A DNA stretch of 64,000 bases from Streptococcus downei MFe28 (lineage in GTDB: Bacteria > Bacillota > Bacilli > Lactobacillales > Streptococcaceae). Position 1 is the stretch's first letter. Every line of letters begins with the position of its first letter. This document shows positions 57,413-63,417 of the stretch, in pieces. Under the pieces are notes generated by a model. That model was not told the DNA's origin. It saw nothing but the letters and a program-made list of their open reading frames with translations, and searched no databases. The stretch lies in NCBI RefSeq assembly GCF_900459175.1, contig NZ_UHFA01000002.1, positions 372,001 through 436,000 of the forward strand, given 5' to 3'. A program made the position numbers and the translations under genes.

Positions 57413-57807
57413 TTATACTCTTCGAAAATCAAAATTTTCCCACGGATAAAGTCACTCTATGATTTTTCATTAGAGTGACTACGAAAACTACAGTTGTAGT
57501 TTTCTATATCCCTAGCTAATTTCATAAAAGCTGTAATATTGACAGTTTTTACTCCATGTCGCGTCGTTAACTCACCTTGCCGTGAAAGCGAAGCTTTCCC
57601 TATTTCCAAGCTCAAAAGGTCTCCCAGACATTTTGAGCTACCTGCAGTTCGTGCGACGCAGAGCAAAGTCGGTCGATTTCACCAACTTTGTAAGGTTAGT
57701 AAGAGAGCTAGGCAATCGCTATGGAGATTGCCGTTCGATATCAGTCACTTTAGTGACTTGATGTCATTGCTCCTTGCTTCGGCTCTTTCGATTTTCATTG
57801 AGTATAA
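57413..57807. repeat. Composite RUP-like repeat, copy 3
   Basis: Starts TATACTCTTCGAAAATCAAAA and ends ATTTTCATTGAGTATA like the short copies, but is about 395 bp. Extra internal blocks include AGAGTGACTACGAAAACTACA with a GTAGTTTTC hairpin, CTATATCCCTAGCTAATTTC and GGCAATCGCTATGGAGATTGCC. Much of it is shared with the 59.2-kb copy. No gene is seen inside; a 90-residue open frame across it is repeat-derived. Confidence 0.65.
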
Positions 57808-57943
57808 ATAATTAGTCTTATGAAAGGAATCTTGCTATTTTTTCTATAAATGAGAATAATTTTAATTTTTACTTAAGTTTCAATCTCTTAACTTTTCTAG
57901 CAATTCAAAGATATAAGTCTGTTATTCTGGCGACACAAAGTTT

Positions 57944-57952
57944 TGCTAGAAT
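57944..57952 (+). promoter_or_regulatory. Putative promoter (extended -10) upstream of comR
   Basis: TGCTAGAAT resembles an extended -10; no good -35 is seen. It would drive the small ORF at 57972 and comR. Confidence 0.4.
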
Positions 57953-57971
57953 GGGGGTGAGAGATGAAGGG

Positions 57972-58076
57972 ATGAAAGTAGTCATTGAAGCAGCCAACGG
58001 GTTCTTGAAAAGTAAGTTTTCTGGAGTTAATAGCTTTGAAAGTCTTACGTTTTCTGACTTGTTAAGGGCTCAATAA
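57972..58076 (+). CDS. Possible 34-residue peptide upstream of comR
   Basis: The ORF reads MKVVIEAANGFLKSKF, then GVNSFESLTFSDLLRAQ after a Ser. It ends 18 bp before comR. It follows AAGGG too closely for a standard site, and only the weaker GGGGTGAGAG is at usable distance. I do not recognise it. It could be a leader peptide or chance. Confidence 0.25.
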   Translation: MKVVIEAANGFLKSKFSGVNSFESLTFSDLLRAQ

Positions 58077-58094
58077 TCTATGAAGGAGAACCTC

Positions 58095-58997
58095 ATGCCT
58101 TTCAAATCAAAAATCGGACCCCAGATTCGTCAAAAGCGGGAGGCCAAACAGCTCTCTCGGGAAAAGCTCTGCCATGATGGTAGTCGCTTAACGGTTCGCC
58201 AGCTGATTCGGATTGAAAAGGGGCAGTCTCTGCCATCGCTTGATAAGTTAGACTATATTGCTCAGCAGTTAGGACTCAAGCCATCGGACTTACTGGCCGA
58301 GGAAGAACTGACAATTCCAGATACCTACTTTGAACTCAAGCATCGCTTGGTGAAGTTTCCAACCTATGGTGACCCTGAGCGAGTAGGGCAAAAGCAGGCC
58401 ATGATTGAGGAAGCTTATGAGAAGTACTTTACAGTCCTGCCAGAGGAGGAGTTGCTCTTTTTAGACTTATCAGAAAAAATTTTAAACTGGAGCCAGACCA
58501 AGAAATTGGTAGCCATTGAGGAGATTTATGAGGATGCTTTTGAGCAGCTTCAAGAAAAGAAGATTTATAATTTGAACGACCTCATGGTGCTTGGTTATTA
58601 TCTCATAGGTATTCAGCAACAAAAGTATTATGATAAGAAGCTTTTTAATAAGTTAAAAAATCGCCTTTTGGAGCAGGAGCCCTCGACGGATGAGCTCTAT
58701 AATATTGATCTGCTGTCTATATTGATTTCGGTGTTAGGTGTCTATGTCCAACATGGAGATTATGGAGCAACTCTACCTGTGTTTAAGAAGGTTTATCAGT
58801 TGATTGAGGAGACCCAGCAACCCAGCTATCGCCCTAGTGTTATGATGGTGGAAGCTAAATACTATCTCAATGTCGAAGGGGATAAGGAGCAGGCAGGCCA
58901 GCTTTATGATCAAGCCATTAATTTTGCAACCTTGCTAGGGGATCAGGTCTTGGCTGATGGCCTACGTGAAGAAAAGGATAGGGATAACCTGGCATAG
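58095..58997 (+). CDS. comR: Competence regulator ComR (Rgg/RRNPP family)
   Basis: 300 residues from the ATG at 58095 (MPFKSKIGPQIRQKREAKQ), chosen for AAGGAG six bases upstream. The helix-turn-helix domain (about 7-67) includes LTVRQLIRIEKGQSLPSLDKLDYIAQQLG, which matches S. mutans ComR closely from memory. A TPR-like helical peptide-binding domain (about 75-300) includes PDTYFELKHRLVKFPTYGDPER. ComR binds the imported ComS-derived pheromone XIP and then activates comS, comX and sometimes bacteriocin genes. A ComR box starts right at its stop codon. Placement after recO-plsX-acpP fits the mutans-group comR neighbourhood. Confidence 0.9.
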   Translation: MPFKSKIGPQIRQKREAKQLSREKLCHDGSRLTVRQLIRIEKGQSLPSLDKLDYIAQQLGLKPSDLLAEEELTIPDTYFELKHRLVKFPTYGDPERVGQKQAMIEEAYEKYFTVLPEEELLFLDLSEKILNWSQTKKLVAIEEIYEDAFEQLQEKKIYNLNDLMVLGYYLIGIQQQKYYDKKLFNKLKNRLLEQEPSTDELYNIDLLSILISVLGVYVQHGDYGATLPVFKKVYQLIEETQQPSYRPSVMMVEAKYYLNVEGDKEQAGQLYDQAINFATLLGDQVLADGLREEKDRDNLA

Positions 58998-59013
58998 TGA
59001 CATGGATGTCACT
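58996..59013 (+). promoter_or_regulatory. ComR box 1 with downstream promoter
   Basis: AGTGACATGGATGTCACT is a perfect 18-bp palindrome apart from its central GG. The known ComR-box core is GACAT-NN-ATGTC followed by a T-tract; here ATCTTTTT follows. A TATAAT lies at 59035-59040, 21 bp after the box. The box overlaps the end of comR and controls the peptide ORF at 59070. Confidence 0.85.
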
Positions 59014-59069
59014 ATCTTTTTGGTGGAAGTAATATATAATGTAACCATCAAAAAGAAAGGCTGGAGAAA

Positions 59070-59129
59070 ATGAAAAAGTTATTTTTAATCTTAGCAAGTC
59101 TTGCGACTATGGTGCTTTTTACCTTTTAA
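59070..59129 (+). CDS. comS: Candidate competence pheromone precursor ComS
   Basis: 19 residues, MKKLFLILASLATMVLFTF, with CTGGAGAAA before the ATG. Position (directly behind comR and a ComR box/-10), length and the short basic start with hydrophobic body fit ComS. The mature XIP would be the last 7-9 residues. It has no Trp, unlike the WW-type XIP of S. mutans. A ComRS pheromone lacking the double Trp has been reported in S. sobrinus, to my recollection. If correct, signalling needs Opp/Ami import, not encoded here. Confidence 0.75.
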   Translation: MKKLFLILASLATMVLFTF

Positions 59130-59227
59130 GAAGAGGCCTAAGTAAGGATAACTCAAAGAAAAGTCTAGTGATGTCCTGTGAGGGCTCGCTTTTTTGCTGG
59201 GCGGTTTTGGTAGGTCTGTCATAGCTT
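59130..59227. other. Spacer after comS
   Basis: About 100 bp downstream of the comS candidate with no ORF of note. CTCGCTTTTTTGC near 59187-59200 is T-rich but has only weak pairing, so a terminator for comS is not clearly visible here. Confidence 0.35.
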
Positions 59228-59636
59228 TATACTCTTCGAAAATCAAAATTTTCTCACGGATAAAGTCACTCTATGATTTCTCATTAGAGTGACTACGAGG
59301 TTGAGACAAAAAGCCCTAGCCTCGTTACTTTTTCAACATCAGACACATTGACGCAGTAGTTGATTGGAAGTCCTTATCCCTTGCAAGGCAAGTGATAGCG
59401 GCCATCCTAATCAACTGTGCGGAGGCGGGACGACAAAATCGATTTCTGGGAAATCGCGATTTTGGTCCCGCTCTCTATATCCCTGACTAATTTCATAAAA
59501 ACTGTAATATTGACAGTTTTACTCCATGTTGCAGCGTTAACTCATTTTGCCGTACTTACTGAGGAAGGCGAAGCTTTCCCTATTTCCAACCTCAAAAGGT
59601 CTACCAGACCTTTTGAGCTGTCTTAGGTTATTAAAG
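59228..59636. repeat. RUP-like repeat copy 4, interrupted by a family-2 element
   Basis: The left end TATACTCTTCGAAAATCAAAA and the next 75 bases match the 57.4-kb copy, and the match resumes at CTATATCCCTGACTAATTTC. The copy lacks a clear right terminal repeat. Between the two matched parts (about 59299-59478) sits a family-2 element. This is a nested insertion in the spacer between comS and the peptide array. Confidence 0.6.
59299..59478. repeat. Interspersed repeat, family 2, copy 2
   Basis: Opens GAGGTTGAGACAAAAAG and contains TTACTTTTTCAACATCAGACA, ending in the GCGGGACGACAAAATCG hairpin and GGTCCCGCTCTC. The outer ends are imperfect inverted repeats (GAGGTTGAGACAAAA versus GAGAGCGGGACCAAAA). 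It is shorter than the 23.3-kb copy, missing an inner block. Confidence 0.65.
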
Positions 59637-59643
59637 AAAGGGG

Positions 59644-59674
59644 TGACATGGATGTCAGGCGACATCCATGTCGC
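59644..59674 (+). promoter_or_regulatory. ComR boxes 2 and 3 in tandem, with promoter
   Basis: TGACATGGATGTCA (59644-59657) and GCGACATCCATGTCGC (59659-59674) are each palindromic and are reverse complements of one another at the core. Together they can also fold as one 12-bp or longer stem with an AGGC loop. CTATTTTTTT follows and a TATAAT lies at 59698-59703, 23 bp after box 3. TATAATATAACCAT here parallels TATAATGTAACCAT at the comS promoter. Confidence 0.8.
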
Positions 59675-59715
59675 TATTTTTTTGAGTAGGTCTATCCTAT
59701 AATATAACCATAGCG

Positions 59716-59775
59716 ATGAGGGAGACCAAGTTGCTAGTAATTCTAGAATTAAATTTGATAGAAAGGAGATTCTGA
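59716..59775 (+). CDS. Possible second short peptide ORF, comS-like in position
   Basis: 19 residues, MRETKLLVILELNLIERRF, the same length as the comS candidate. It shares a weak KLxLIL-like core and lies just after the second TATAAT. The ATG has no ribosome binding site; an in-frame TTG at 59731 follows GAGGGAGACC. Its TGA overlaps the next ATG (TGATG). It may be a decayed comS copy or a leader ORF. Confidence 0.35.
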   Translation: MRETKLLVILELNLIERRF

Positions 59776-59846
59776 TGGAACGGATTATTTGGGGAGATGA
59801 AGTTTATAGGTTTCCCCCTAAATTTAAAAGAAAGTTAGGATTTTAG
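59775..59846 (+). CDS. 23-residue basic peptide of unknown function
   Basis: The product opens MERIIWGDEVYRF and, after two Pro, ends KFKRKLGF. It has one Trp, a basic C-terminus, no signal peptide and no double-Gly leader. AAAGGAGAT six bases upstream is a strong ribosome binding site and the start overlaps the previous stop, so it is probably translated. It lies inside the transcript expected from the ComR-box promoter. I do not recognise the family. Confidence 0.55.
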   Translation: MERIIWGDEVYRFPPKFKRKLGF

Positions 59847-59866
59847 TGAAATAAATATTATTTCAC
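59846..59866. promoter_or_regulatory. Palindrome between the 23-residue ORF and the peptide array
   Basis: GTGAAATAA-ATA-TTATTTCAC, a perfect 9-bp inverted repeat that begins at the stop codon of the preceding ORF. It could be an operator or an RNA processing hairpin. No T run follows, so it is a poor terminator. Confidence 0.45.
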
Positions 59867-59900
59867 AATTGAAATTTACTTAATAGAAGAAAGGAAAAAC

Positions 59901-59996
59901 ATGGCAAAGAAAGTAAAAGCAAAAGCAGGAAAGCGTAACACCGTGAACTTGGGTATCGTTTCATATACTTATACCCGTGGCCGTCATAGCATCTAA
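59901..59996 (+). CDS. Tandem peptide, copy 1
   Basis: 31 residues: N-terminus MAKKVKAKAGK, then the invariant block RNTVNLGIVSYTYTRG and end RHSI. Highly basic (five Lys plus Arg in the first 12), no Cys, no hydrophobic helix, no signal or double-Gly leader. GAAAGGAAAAAC precedes the ATG. The Gly at position 10 distinguishes it. Function unknown; candidates are a leaderless or modified bacteriocin-like peptide or a signal. Confidence 0.75.
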   Translation: MAKKVKAKAGKRNTVNLGIVSYTYTRGRHSI

Positions 59997-60013
59997 GCAG
60001 AAAGGAAACAAAC

Positions 60014-60109
60014 ATGGCAAAGAAAGTAAAAGCAAAAGCAAGCAAGCGTAACACCGTGAACTTGGGTATCGTTTCATATACTTATACCCGTGGCCGTCAT
60101 AGCATCTAA
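60014..60109 (+). CDS. Tandem peptide, copy 2
   Basis: Same 31-residue design with Ser at position 10 (AKASK). Identical at the protein level to copy 5. Spacer of the AAAGGAAACAAAC type. Confidence 0.75.
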   Translation: MAKKVKAKASKRNTVNLGIVSYTYTRGRHSI

Positions 60110-60126
60110 GCAGGAAGGAAATTAAC

Positions 60127-60222
60127 ATGACAAAGAAAGTAAAAGCAAAATCAAATAAGCGTAACACCGTAAACTTGGGTATCGTTTCATATACTTATAC
60201 CCGTGGCCGTCATAGCATCTAA
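60127..60222 (+). CDS. Tandem peptide, copy 3
   Basis: Starts MTKKVKAKSNK: Thr at position 2 and Ser-Asn at 9-10; the rest is unchanged. Spacer of the AAGGAAATTAAC type. Confidence 0.75.
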   Translation: MTKKVKAKSNKRNTVNLGIVSYTYTRGRHSI

Positions 60223-60239
60223 GCAGGAAGGAAATTAAC

Positions 60240-60335
60240 ATGGCAAAGAAAGTAAAAGCAAAATCAAATAAGCGTAACACCGTAAACTTGGGTATCGTTT
60301 CATATACTTATACCCGTGGCCGTCATAGCATCTAA
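60240..60335 (+). CDS. Tandem peptide, copy 4
   Basis: Starts MAKKVKAKSNK. It differs from copy 3 only at residue 2, so the two are the most recent duplicates of that subtype. Confidence 0.75.
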   Translation: MAKKVKAKSNKRNTVNLGIVSYTYTRGRHSI

Positions 60336-60352
60336 GCAGAAAGGAAACAAAC

Positions 60353-60448
60353 ATGGCAAAGAAAGTAAAAGCAAAAGCAAGCAAGCGTAACACCGTGAAC
60401 TTGGGTATCGTTTCATATACTTATACCCGTGGCCGTCATAGCATCTAA
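60353..60448 (+). CDS. Tandem peptide, copy 5
   Basis: Starts MAKKVKAKASK; protein identical to copy 2. Confidence 0.75.
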   Translation: MAKKVKAKASKRNTVNLGIVSYTYTRGRHSI

Positions 60449-60465
60449 GCAGAAAGGAAACAAAC

Positions 60466-60561
60466 ATGGCAAAGAAAGTAAAAGCAAAAGCAAGCAAGCG
60501 TAACACCGTAAACTTGGGTATCGTTTCATATACCTATACTCGCGGCCATCACAGCATCTAA
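60466..60561 (+). CDS. Tandem peptide, copy 6
   Basis: Starts MAKKVKAKASK, but ends GHHSI: Arg28 is His. Several synonymous differences near the 3' end (CCTATACTCGCGGCCATCAC) mark it as the oldest or least homogenised boundary unit. Confidence 0.75.
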   Translation: MAKKVKAKASKRNTVNLGIVSYTYTRGHHSI

Positions 60562-60574
60562 GTGAAAAACAAAA

Positions 60575-60645
60575 GATAGTTAATGTCATCTATTAACTAT
60601 CAATAAAGTAGTGTATTTCAAGTATAAATGCCTACTTTATTGATA
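60575..60645. promoter_or_regulatory. Two overlapping hairpins after the peptide array
   Basis: Hairpin A: GATAGTTAAT (60575-60584) with ATTAACTATC (60592-60601). Hairpin B: TATCAATAAAGTAG (60598-60611) with CTACTTTATTGATA (60632-60645), a perfect 14-bp stem. They share TATC, so full forms exclude each other. Neither has a T run. They lie between the array and the transporter genes and could set the ratio of peptide to transporter mRNA. Confidence 0.55.
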
Positions 60646-60669
60646 AATTAATATAGCGAAAGGATACTT

Positions 60670-61410
60670 ATGATTTTATTTACTTCAATCTTTCAATCGG
60701 TATTTAAAAGGAGAGACGTTAAAATTTTTCTCTCTTTCTCACTATTACCGATTCTAGTACCACTACTATCAAAATTTATGGATGGTATGAAATCTGACTT
60801 AACCAGTAATTTCTTATCCTTTTTTGATGTTGCAATTAGTACCCAGTTTCGATTTGTTTTACCAGTCCTGCTGTTTTCTTTAGTCATCTCGTCGGTGTTT
60901 AAAGAAGAAATAGATTCTGGCATTATGTTCTTATACAAGGATATTAATCGAAAGAAGATTTTTAATGCAAAAGTTCTGAGTTTACTAGTTCTTTATGGCT
61001 TATTCTTTGTCCTTACAGCAATCCTTAGTTTAATAGCCTATTATGGGATTATGCTTCCTCAAGGACAGGTATTGAGTCATTTTTCCCCTGCAGAATTAGC
61101 AGGTTTAAAGACGACCCTTCTTTCAATCTTGGCAACCGTCTGTCTAAATATCATTACAACTATTTTAGTTAGTATGGTTGCCATCAAGGCAAAGACGATT
61201 CAGTCAACTTTAGTTGGTGTATTTTTCTCATTAGCAGCTTCAGTTGCTCCGATGCTAATTGGAATTAAATACATCTTTCCAAACGGCTATGTCAATTTGG
61301 GAGGAACGAATTTTGTTATTTCTGCCTGTTTAATTTTGTTACTGTCTATTATTTACATTTCAATCTTTTATCTGAGGGGTGTAAAGCAGTTTAAAAATAT
61401 TGAGTTTTGA
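60670..61410 (+). CDS. ABC-2-type permease, peptide-array associated (paralogue 1)
   Basis: 246 residues with six hydrophobic segments, the ABC-2 permease layout of small-peptide or bacteriocin immunity/export systems. The segment SVFKEEIDSGIMFLYKDINRKKIF near residue 75-100 is closely paralleled by SVFKRETDDHTMFLYKDINRKNIF-type sequence in the permease at 63418, so the two are paralogues. It needs an ATPase; the nearest is at 62540. It follows the array after the overlapping hairpins, with GCGAAAGGA as ribosome binding site. Confidence 0.8.
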   Translation: MILFTSIFQSVFKRRDVKIFLSFSLLPILVPLLSKFMDGMKSDLTSNFLSFFDVAISTQFRFVLPVLLFSLVISSVFKEEIDSGIMFLYKDINRKKIFNAKVLSLLVLYGLFFVLTAILSLIAYYGIMLPQGQVLSHFSPAELAGLKTTLLSILATVCLNIITTILVSMVAIKAKTIQSTLVGVFFSLAASVAPMLIGIKYIFPNGYVNLGGTNFVISACLILLLSIIYISIFYLRGVKQFKNIEF

Positions 61411-61420
61411 GGAGGGGAGA

Positions 61421-61996
61421 ATGCAACAGCAAATTAAAAATCTACTTCTACCACTTGGCCTGATTGCAATTGCCTCGGTTTCCTATGTTTTTGGTTCGTC
61501 ATTTGTCTTTTTTGGCTCAAAAGATAGTTTAAACCTACTTTATTTTATAGGAACAGCAATTTCTATGCCTATAGGCTTTATCCTAATTCCTCATTATCTA
61601 GCTCAAAAGAGAGGCTTATATTTTAAAGGAGATAAGGGTGATGTCACATTTAGCTTCAAGTCCTATCTCGTTGTTGCAGTTGTGATTTTCTTAATCAATC
61701 ATTTCTTACTTGGAAGCGAGGAATACTTTCAGCAGATGATCATCTCTCTGTGTGAAGAATTTCTCTTTCGATTTGTTATCTATAAAATTCTGAGAAAAAG
61801 CTTTTCTTATTGGTCTGCTATTTTGATTAGTTCGTTACTCTTTGGATTAGTTTTACATTTAAATTATCCTTTTCTAGATAATTTAATTATTAGGGCACCC
61901 TTGGGATTTCTGTTTTCTATTTTAGCAACAAAATTTGGTCTCCAATATGCCATTGGAGGGCACTGGATCTATAACTTACTTCAATCCATACTTTAA
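61421..61996 (+). CDS. CPBP family intramembrane metalloprotease
   Basis: 191 residues from the ATG at 61421, with GAGGAGGGGAGA upstream and an 11-bp gap from the permease. About six membrane segments. The family motifs are seen: EExxxR as EEFLFR (about 112), FxxxxH-type FGLVLH (about 145) and HWIYN near the end. CPBP (Abi/CAAX-like) proteases in bacteriocin loci often give self-immunity or process the peptide. The context suggests one of these roles (inference). Confidence 0.85.
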   Translation: MQQQIKNLLLPLGLIAIASVSYVFGSSFVFFGSKDSLNLLYFIGTAISMPIGFILIPHYLAQKRGLYFKGDKGDVTFSFKSYLVVAVVIFLINHFLLGSEEYFQQMIISLCEEFLFRFVIYKILRKSFSYWSAILISSLLFGLVLHLNYPFLDNLIIRAPLGFLFSILATKFGLQYAIGGHWIYNLLQSIL

Positions 61997-62121
61997 CAAC
62001 AAAATACGAAGGGCATTAAAAAACGTATGATAATAAAGCTAGGGGAGAAATTTCTAATTTTTCAAGCTCCCTCATCTTTTTATCAGGTTATTAGCCCATG
62101 TTCAATTAAAAGGAGAAAATT

Positions 62122-62547
62122 ATGATTTCATTTTTATTAACAGCTTTAGCTTATATTCTACTCACTATTTCAGCTTCACAATTTTTATTATCAATCCCTG
62201 TCCCGATGCTCCTACTTTTGCTATATGTAATTCCTCTCATTATTAATTTTATTGTTCAGCTATTGCAAGAAAAAAGATTTAGATTAATGTCTTCACTCAT
62301 TCTTCCTTCATTCTCCCTCTTATATTATTTAGGCTTCTCCTATCTAACCTCAAGCACAGGTACATGGAGTCAATTTATTCAGGCAAATGAGTTTTCAAAC
62401 AGCCAAATGAGCCTTAACATTACAACCAATCTTTTTGCAAGTTCACAACTAATTTTTGTAGGCCTACTATTTTATGGTATTTCATTGGCTACAGTAATTA
62501 TTTCTAATAAAGTAAACGCTAAGGAAGGTGAGAAGAAATATGCTTAA
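62122..62547 (+). CDS. Small polytopic membrane protein of unknown function
   Basis: 141 residues, four hydrophobic segments (about 2-20, 24-48, 55-75 and 108-132), no recognised motif. AAAGGAGAAAATT precedes the ATG. It overlaps the start of the ATPase gene by 8 bp, so it is likely an extra subunit or immunity protein of the transporter. Confidence 0.7.
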   Translation: MISFLLTALAYILLTISASQFLLSIPVPMLLLLLYVIPLIINFIVQLLQEKRFRLMSSLILPSFSLLYYLGFSYLTSSTGTWSQFIQANEFSNSQMSLNITTNLFASSQLIFVGLLFYGISLATVIISNKVNAKEGEKKYA

Positions 62548-63415
62548 AATTGAAAATTTATCCAAAAAATTCTCAGGAAATGATTTCTATTCCTTGTCTG
62601 ATGTCTCAATGGAAATTGAAAAAGGTGAAATCGTTGGCTTAATTGGGAAGAATGGTGCAGGTAAATCCACACTGATGAAGATGATTGCCAAGTCTCTTAA
62701 ACCAACTTCAGGAACAGTAACTTACAATGGCGTCGACCTCTATAGCCAAGATAACCTTTTAAAGGATTTTGGAATTATGATTGATCCTGTCTTCTATCCT
62801 GAAATGTCAGTTCTTGATAATCTAAAATTTTATCTTAAACTTCATGGAAAAAAAGAGCTCTATGGAAATATTGAAAGCACCCTCAAATTGGTGGAATTGT
62901 GGGATGCCCGAAACCGAAAACCCAAAGGTTTTTCATTTGGTATGAAACAAAGGACGGCCTTGGCTATTGCCCTAGTTGCAGAACCTGATTTTCTAATATT
63001 AGATGAACCTTTTGTCGGACTTGATCCAATTGGGGTGCAAAAATTAATTGATATCTTGAAGAAATGGTCAAATAGCCGGCAAATTTCAATGCTGATTTCT
63101 AGCCACCAGCTAGGAGAATTAGAATCCTTATGTGATCGATATGTTTATATCGAAAATGGAGAATTGGCAGATTCCTTCCAAGGAAAAGAAAACCCCAGCC
63201 TTCTTGTTAATCTAAATAAAAAGGTAGATTTAGGGATTTTTGAAGATATTCTTTCAGATGAGATTACCCTAGGTGAAAATTATTTAGATATTTCAGTTGC
63301 CACCAACTCGGAAACTTTAAATAAGGCTTTTTCCGTCCTTGCAAACCACCAACTCATTGAGTCTATTGAGGTTAAGGAAAATCATCTTAAAGATATCTTT
63401 ATGAAAGGAGAGTAA
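62540..63415 (+). CDS. ABC transporter ATP-binding protein
   Basis: 291 residues from the ATG at 62540 (MLKIENLSKKFSGNDFY). Walker A is GKNGAGKST, the signature is FSFGMKQR (variant of LSGGQ) and Walker B is FLILDEPFVGLDP, followed by H-loop SSHQLGE. This is the single-domain type seen in bacteriocin self-protection and ABC-2 exporters. It is the ATPase for the two ABC-2 permeases flanking it and lies 2 bp before the second. Confidence 0.9.
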   Translation: MLKIENLSKKFSGNDFYSLSDVSMEIEKGEIVGLIGKNGAGKSTLMKMIAKSLKPTSGTVTYNGVDLYSQDNLLKDFGIMIDPVFYPEMSVLDNLKFYLKLHGKKELYGNIESTLKLVELWDARNRKPKGFSFGMKQRTALAIALVAEPDFLILDEPFVGLDPIGVQKLIDILKKWSNSRQISMLISSHQLGELESLCDRYVYIENGELADSFQGKENPSLLVNLNKKVDLGIFEDILSDEITLGENYLDISVATNSETLNKAFSVLANHQLIESIEVKENHLKDIFMKGE

Positions 63416-63417
63416 GG

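Larger units (their letters stand above)
59901..60561 (+). repeat. Six-unit tandem array, 113-bp period
   Basis: ATG positions are 59901, 60014, 60127, 60240, 60353 and 60466, exactly 113 bp apart. Each unit is a 96-bp ORF plus a 17-bp spacer carrying its own ribosome binding site. Spacers are GCAGAAAGGAAACAAAC (before units 2, 5, 6) or GCAGGAAGGAAATTAAC (before units 3, 4). The last unit has extra synonymous changes. Array length is likely to vary by unequal exchange. Confidence 0.95.

Noticed and set aside
57539..57811. 90-codon open frame after acpP
   Set aside because: It lies wholly within the composite RUP-like repeat, and a related frame in the 59.4-kb copy is cut differently; no ribosome binding site.
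59863..60506. Antisense open frames of 63-68 codons across the peptide array (Cys/Leu-rich, looking like membrane peptides)
   Set aside because: They are the complement of the repeated sense ORFs, have no ribosome binding sites, and vanish in logic once the sense peptides with strong sites are accepted.
59901..60561. Regular 113-bp repeats resembling a CRISPR array
   Set aside because: Units are near-identical over their whole length and each is a complete ORF with a ribosome binding site. There are no unique spacers, and no cas genes are nearby.
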